Assembly (NCBI RefSeq): GCF_029946145.1
Contig: NZ_JAQSDY010000027.1
Location: 496,001 to 560,000 of the forward strand
Direction of reading: 5' to 3'
DNA: 64,000 nucleotides
Origin: Brevundimonas sp.
GTDB taxonomy: Bacteria; Pseudomonadota; Alphaproteobacteria; Caulobacterales; Caulobacteraceae
Position 1 is the first letter of the stretch. Every line of letters begins with the position of its first letter. This document shows, piece after piece, positions 60,081-64,000 of this stretch. The notes beneath the pieces are model-generated. The model was not told the origin of the DNA. It ran no database searches and was given only the letters and a program-made list of their open reading frames with translations. The position numbers and the translations under genes are program-made.

Positions 60081-60713
60081 TTATAAACGCGTAACAATAA
60101 GGACGGCCGCGGCCAGAAGAAGAAGACCCGTCATGAGGGCGAACCCCTTGCGGAAACGCGGCTCGCCCATGCGCCGAGCCAGGGCCGCCCCGCCCAGACC
60201 GTAGGCGGACATGGAAAGCACGTCCATGCCGATGGTGGCGACGGCGAACAGCGCCAGTTGAGGCGCCGCCGGACGGTTCACATCGAGGAAGGGCGGCAGG
60301 ACGGCGGTGAAGAACAGCACCGCCTTGGGGTTGGCGATCTGCACCATGAAGCCGTCGACCAGGGCGCTGCGTCCCATCCTGACCGTCGGCGCATCGGGAT
60401 CGGCGGCCGTGCGGAAGGCGCCGCGCAGGGCGTTGACGCCCAGCCACGCCACATACAGGGCCCCGCCGATCGAAATCAGCCGGAAGACCTGGGGAAAGGC
60501 GATCACCAGCGCCCCGAGGCCGAGGGCCGCCGCCGCGAACCAGACCAGGGTGGCGGCGTTCATGCCGACCACGCCCAGAAGCGCCCCGGCCTTGCCACGC
60601 TGGACCCCGTTGGCGACCGAGAAGATGTTGGCCGGGCCGGGGGTGATCGCCATCACCGTCATGACCCCGAGGAAGGTCAGATACAGGTGCGGATCGACGG
60701 GCAGGCTGTCCAT
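60081..60713 (-). CDS. LysE/RhtB family translocator
   Basis: FLGVMTVMAITPGPANIFSVANGVQRGKAGALLGVVGMNAATLVWFAAAALGL. Confidence 0.93.
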   Translation of the reverse strand: MDSLPVDPHLYLTFLGVMTVMAITPGPANIFSVANGVQRGKAGALLGVVGMNAATLVWFAAAALGLGALVIAFPQVFRLISIGGALYVAWLGVNALRGAFRTAADPDAPTVRMGRSALVDGFMVQIANPKAVLFFTAVLPPFLDVNRPAAPQLALFAVATIGMDVLSMSAYGLGGAALARRMGEPRFRKGFALMTGLLLLAAAVLIVTRL

Positions 60714-60817
60714 GCCGTCCTGTCGGGCGGCGCGGGGCTACGGTCAAGCCTGTCGAGCGGCGGGCCCGCCGCTCGGGGAGGCTGTGTGGCGCGGTTGCGC
60801 CAGCCCGGCCGGGCGGA

Positions 60818-61396
60818 TCAGTCTTCGTCGGCCGTGGCCGGAGCCTCGACCGCTTCGCCGCTGACCGCGACGGCGACCCCGGCTTCGTCCAGTGAATCCA
60901 TGGCCTCGCCGACGGTGTATTCGGCCACCAGGCCGTAGGTGGCCATGTGTTCCGGGTCATTGGAGGCCCAGGCGCCGTTCGTGGCGATGCCCTGGGCGGC
61001 CGCCAGGGCGCCGGGGACCTCGGCCATGGCTTCCGAGACGACCGCGCCGATATCGACGCCCGCCAGGGCCTCGGCGACGACCGCGTTCACATCGATTTCG
61101 GCCAGGGCCTCGGCGGCGATGGACGAGGCGTGCTGCGTGGCCGCGGCGGTGAAGGCGGTGACGTCGGGCTGATATTCGGTCCAGAGGGCGGCGATGCGCA
61201 GCTCGCGCTGGTCCTTGGTCAGGCTCTTGTCTTCGGAAATGGCCTCGGCGCGTTCGCCGAAGGCCTCCATGCGGGCCTCGAAGGCGTCGGCGGCGGCTTC
61301 CAGCGCGTCTTCGGACGGGCCGCGCACATCAGCGGCGACGGCGGCCGAGAGCGGCAGCAGGGCCAGGGCGGCGGCGAGGGAGAGGGCCTTGATCAT
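60818..61396 (-). CDS. Exported alpha-helical hypothetical protein
   Basis: Signal MIKALSLAAALALLPLSAAVAA; AFEARMEAFGERAEAI...YQPDVTAFTAAA. Start at 61396. Confidence 0.7.
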   Translation of the reverse strand: MIKALSLAAALALLPLSAAVAADVRGPSEDALEAAADAFEARMEAFGERAEAISEDKSLTKDQRELRIAALWTEYQPDVTAFTAAATQHASSIAAEALAEIDVNAVVAEALAGVDIGAVVSEAMAEVPGALAAAQGIATNGAWASNDPEHMATYGLVAEYTVGEAMDSLDEAGVAVAVSGEAVEAPATADED

Positions 61397-61507
61397 CGGT
61401 CGGGTTCCTTGAGCGTGCACGCCCAGGTTCCGCCGAACGCCGTCCGGTCTCAAGTGAAATCGTGGTAAGGCGGCGGGCGCGCAGCCGCCGCCTTCCGGAT
61501 CAATAAC

Positions 61508-61969
61508 TTATTGCGGCGCCGCAGGTCCGGCGGGCGCCGCCGCGGCCGCGGCGGCCTGTGTGATCTGGCCGCGCACCATGGCGGGCAGGCCCTGGATCAT
61601 GGGCACGACGGTCGAGGCCGCCGTCGCCATCTCCGCCTTCTGCTCCTCGGTCCCGGCGGCCGCCTTCGCCTCGAAGAAGGCCTTGAGCTCGACGCCGAAG
61701 GCGTCGGCTTCGGGCTGGTACCGGGCGACGATGGCGTCCAGAGCGGCGTCGGCGGCGGCCTGATCCCCGGCCGCGGCCGTTATCGCGGCCTGCATCTCGG
61801 TCCCCATCGCCTGCATCCGGGCGCCGAAGGCCTCCCCCTTCGCCTCCAGCGCGGCCTCGGCGGGATCGACCGCTTCGGCGGCCGGCGGCGCGGCCGGCGC
61901 GTCCTGGGCGAAGGCGGGGGCGGCGAAGGCCAGGGCGGCCGAGGCGGCGAGGATCATTCGGATGGACAT
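61508..61969 (-). CDS. Exported alpha-helical hypothetical protein, apparent paralogue of 60818-61396
   Basis: Signal MSIRMILAASAALAFAAPAFAQ; AALEAKGEAFGARMQAMGTEMQAA...YQPEADAFGVELKAFFEAKAA. Confidence 0.7.
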   Translation of the reverse strand: MSIRMILAASAALAFAAPAFAQDAPAAPPAAEAVDPAEAALEAKGEAFGARMQAMGTEMQAAITAAAGDQAAADAALDAIVARYQPEADAFGVELKAFFEAKAAAGTEEQKAEMATAASTVVPMIQGLPAMVRGQITQAAAAAAAPAGPAAPQ

Positions 61970-62056
61970 GACGGCTCCTGGTGCGCGGAAGGAGCCATGC
62001 TCCCGCCGGGAGAATGACGGATATTCCGGAACGGCGCGAGGCGAATTTCCTCGCGA

Positions 62057-63289
62057 TCAGCCCCGGTCGCGCGCGTCCCGCTTGCCCAGAACCCGCAGGC
62101 GCAGGGCGTTCAGCTTGATGAAGCCGGCGGCGTCCTTCTGGTCATAGGCGACGGCGCCGTCCTCGAAAGTGACCAGTTCCTGGTCGTACAGGCTCTCGGC
62201 GCTCTCGCGGCCGATGACGGTCGCATTGCCCTTGTACAGCTTGACCCGCACCGTCCCCGACACCTTCGTCTGGGAGTGGTCGATGGCCGCCTGCAGCATC
62301 TCGCGCTCGGGCGAGAACCAGAAGCCGTTGTAGACCAGATGGGCGTATTTGACCGCCAGCTCGTCCTTCAGATGCATGGCCCCGCCGTCGAGGGTGATGG
62401 ACTCGATGCCGCGGTGGGCCGCCAGCAGGATGGTCCCGCCCGGGGTCTCGTAGACGCCGCGCGACTTCATGCCGACGAAGCGGTTCTCGACCAGGTCCAG
62501 CCGGCCGATGCCGTTGTCGTGGCCGTACTGGTTCAGGGCGGTCAGCAGGGTCGCCGGCGACATCGCCTCGCCGTTGATCGAGACCGGGTCGCCTTTTTCG
62601 AAGCCGATGGTGATGACGGTGGCGACGTCGGGCGCGTCTTCAGGCGACAGGGTGCGCTGGTGCACGAACTCCGGGGCCTCGACCGACGGGTCCTCCAGCA
62701 CCTTGCCCTCGCTGGACGAGTGCAGAAGGTTGGCGTCGACGCTGAACGGGGCCTCGCCGCGCTTGTCCTTGGCGATCGGGATCTGGTGCTTCTCGGCGAA
62801 GTCGAGCAGGTGTTCGCGCGACTTGAAATCCCACTCGCGCCACGGCGCGATGACGCGGATGTCGGGCTCGAGCGCATAATAGCCGAGCTCGAAGCGGACC
62901 TGGTCGTTGCCCTTGCCGGTCGCGCCGTGACAGACGGCGTCGGCGCCGACCATGCGGGCGATCTCGATCTGGCGTTTGGCGATCAGCGGCCGCGCGATCG
63001 AGGTGCCCAGCAGATACTGGCCCTCGTACAGGGCGTTGGCCCGGAACATGGGGAAGACATAGTCGCGAACGAACTCCTCGCGCAGGTCGTCGATGAAGAT
63101 GTTCTCGGGCTTGATCCCCATCTTCAGCGCCTTCTCGCGCGCCGGCGCCAATTCCTCGCCCTGGCCCAGGTCGGCGGTGAAGGTCACGACCTCCGCGCCG
63201 TATTCGGTCTGCAGCCATTTCAGGATGATCGAGGTGTCCAGGCCGCCGGAATAGGCGAGGACGACCTTCTTGGGGGCGGGCTGGGTCAT
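62057..63289 (-). CDS. argG: Argininosuccinate synthase
   Basis: [52 protein letters not shown]. Confidence 0.98.
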   Translation of the reverse strand: MTQPAPKKVVLAYSGGLDTSIILKWLQTEYGAEVVTFTADLGQGEELAPAREKALKMGIKPENIFIDDLREEFVRDYVFPMFRANALYEGQYLLGTSIARPLIAKRQIEIARMVGADAVCHGATGKGNDQVRFELGYYALEPDIRVIAPWREWDFKSREHLLDFAEKHQIPIAKDKRGEAPFSVDANLLHSSSEGKVLEDPSVEAPEFVHQRTLSPEDAPDVATVITIGFEKGDPVSINGEAMSPATLLTALNQYGHDNGIGRLDLVENRFVGMKSRGVYETPGGTILLAAHRGIESITLDGGAMHLKDELAVKYAHLVYNGFWFSPEREMLQAAIDHSQTKVSGTVRVKLYKGNATVIGRESAESLYDQELVTFEDGAVAYDQKDAAGFIKLNALRLRVLGKRDARDRG

Positions 63290-63385
63290 GACGGGTCTTT
63301 CGGCGAACGCGGGGAGGCGTTGGGGCGTGTCGGCGCGCTTAAAGGGCCAGACGCCCCGCGATGCAAGGGCGGGAATGGGGCAGGG

Positions 63386-64000
63386 TCAGCCCCAGGGGCC
63401 TGACTGGATCGTGGGCGTCGAGGGCACGCTGGTCGTCGCCGCCCGCGGTGCGGCCTCGACGAAAGCCGGGCGGCGGGCTGCAAGACCGACCTTCGTTCCC
63501 TGTTCCATGAGGGCTCTGACGCGGTTGCCGGTGGCCGGGTGGGTCGAGAACAGGTTGTCGGCGCCGCGTCCGGCCAGCGGGTTGATGATGAACAACTGGC
63601 CCGAGGCGGGATTGCGCTCGGCCGTGGTGTTGACGATGCGGCGGGCGTGGCCGTCGATCTTCTGCAGCGCCGAGGCGAGGGCTTGAGGGTCCCCGGCGAT
63701 CTCCGCGCCGACGCGGTCGGCCTCGTATTCGCGCGAGCGGCTGATGGCCATCTGCACCAGGCCGGCGGCCATGGGCGCCACGATCATCAGCGCCAGGGTC
63801 CCGACGACGCCGCCCGGCCGTTCGCGATCGTCGCCGCCGCCGAAGAACATCGCGAAATTGGCCAGGGCGGCGATAGCGCCGGCGACGGTGGCGGTGACCG
63901 TCATGGTCAGGGTGTCGCGGTTCTTCACATGGGCCAGCTCGTGGGCCATCACGCCGCGGATCTCGCCGCGCGTCAGCATGTCCAGCAGGCCGGTGGTGGC
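63386..64000 (-). CDS. htpX: Protease HtpX (N-terminus beyond right window edge)
   Basis: Frame stays open to the edge ([41 protein letters not shown]); HELAH zinc site; [13 protein letters not shown]. Confidence 0.93.
   Translation of the reverse strand, partial: ATTGLLDMLTRGEIRGVMAHELAHVKNRDTLTMTVTATVAGAIAALANFAMFFGGGDDRERPGGVVGTLALMIVAPMAAGLVQMAISRSREYEADRVGAEIAGDPQALASALQKIDGHARRIVNTTAERNPASGQLFIINPLAGRGADNLFSTHPATGNRVRALMEQGTKVGLAARRPAFVEAAPRAATTSVPSTPTIQSGPWG

Overview
This window is GC-rich chromosomal DNA from an alphaproteobacterium, most likely a Caulobacterales/Brevundimonas-like organism (inferred from gene content and synteny). It appears to span the chromosomal replication origin and the centromere region. 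Gene order across the core is: miaB(partial)-DUF7002-fur-rimI-tsaB-2x XRE-nifU-usp-NAD-GDH / OMP / AI-2E permease / HerA-like / mltA-Tim44 / secB / dnaQ-coaE-aroE-maf-PPSR | putative oriC | hemE-hemH-hemJ-rho-DUF6489-mnmE-mnmG-rsmG-parA-parB / holA-lptE-leuS / ntrZ-like / thiE-like, yggS, response regulator, SLC13 permease, xth, lolA, ftsK, ubiH, Trm112, LonN, thioredoxin-TPR, heparinase-like, rpe, OsmC, purH, Mn-catalase, LysE, two paralogous small exported proteins, argG, htpX(partial). The strongest non-coding signals are: (i) an oriC candidate between PPSR and hemE with a perfect CtrA motif (TTAA-N7-TTAA), a second near-match and two TTATCCCCG motifs; (ii) four parS-like 16-mers, one perfect TGTTTCACGTGAAACA and three 15/16, two of them inside mnmG and parA and read in the same frame; (iii) several dispersed intergenic repeat families, including a pair of 148-bp inverted-repeat elements with oppositely oriented cores flanking a ~630-bp non-coding island, a perfect 28-bp inverted repeat with related sequences elsewhere, and palindromes built from 7-bp AGTGGCT iterations. 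I found no CRISPR array, prophage, transposase, rRNA or confident tRNA. No clearly new protein-coding system is evident; the most unusual material is in the repeats and the 15.3-16.3 kb island. All assignments come from reading the sequence and the ORF track; no database search was run.
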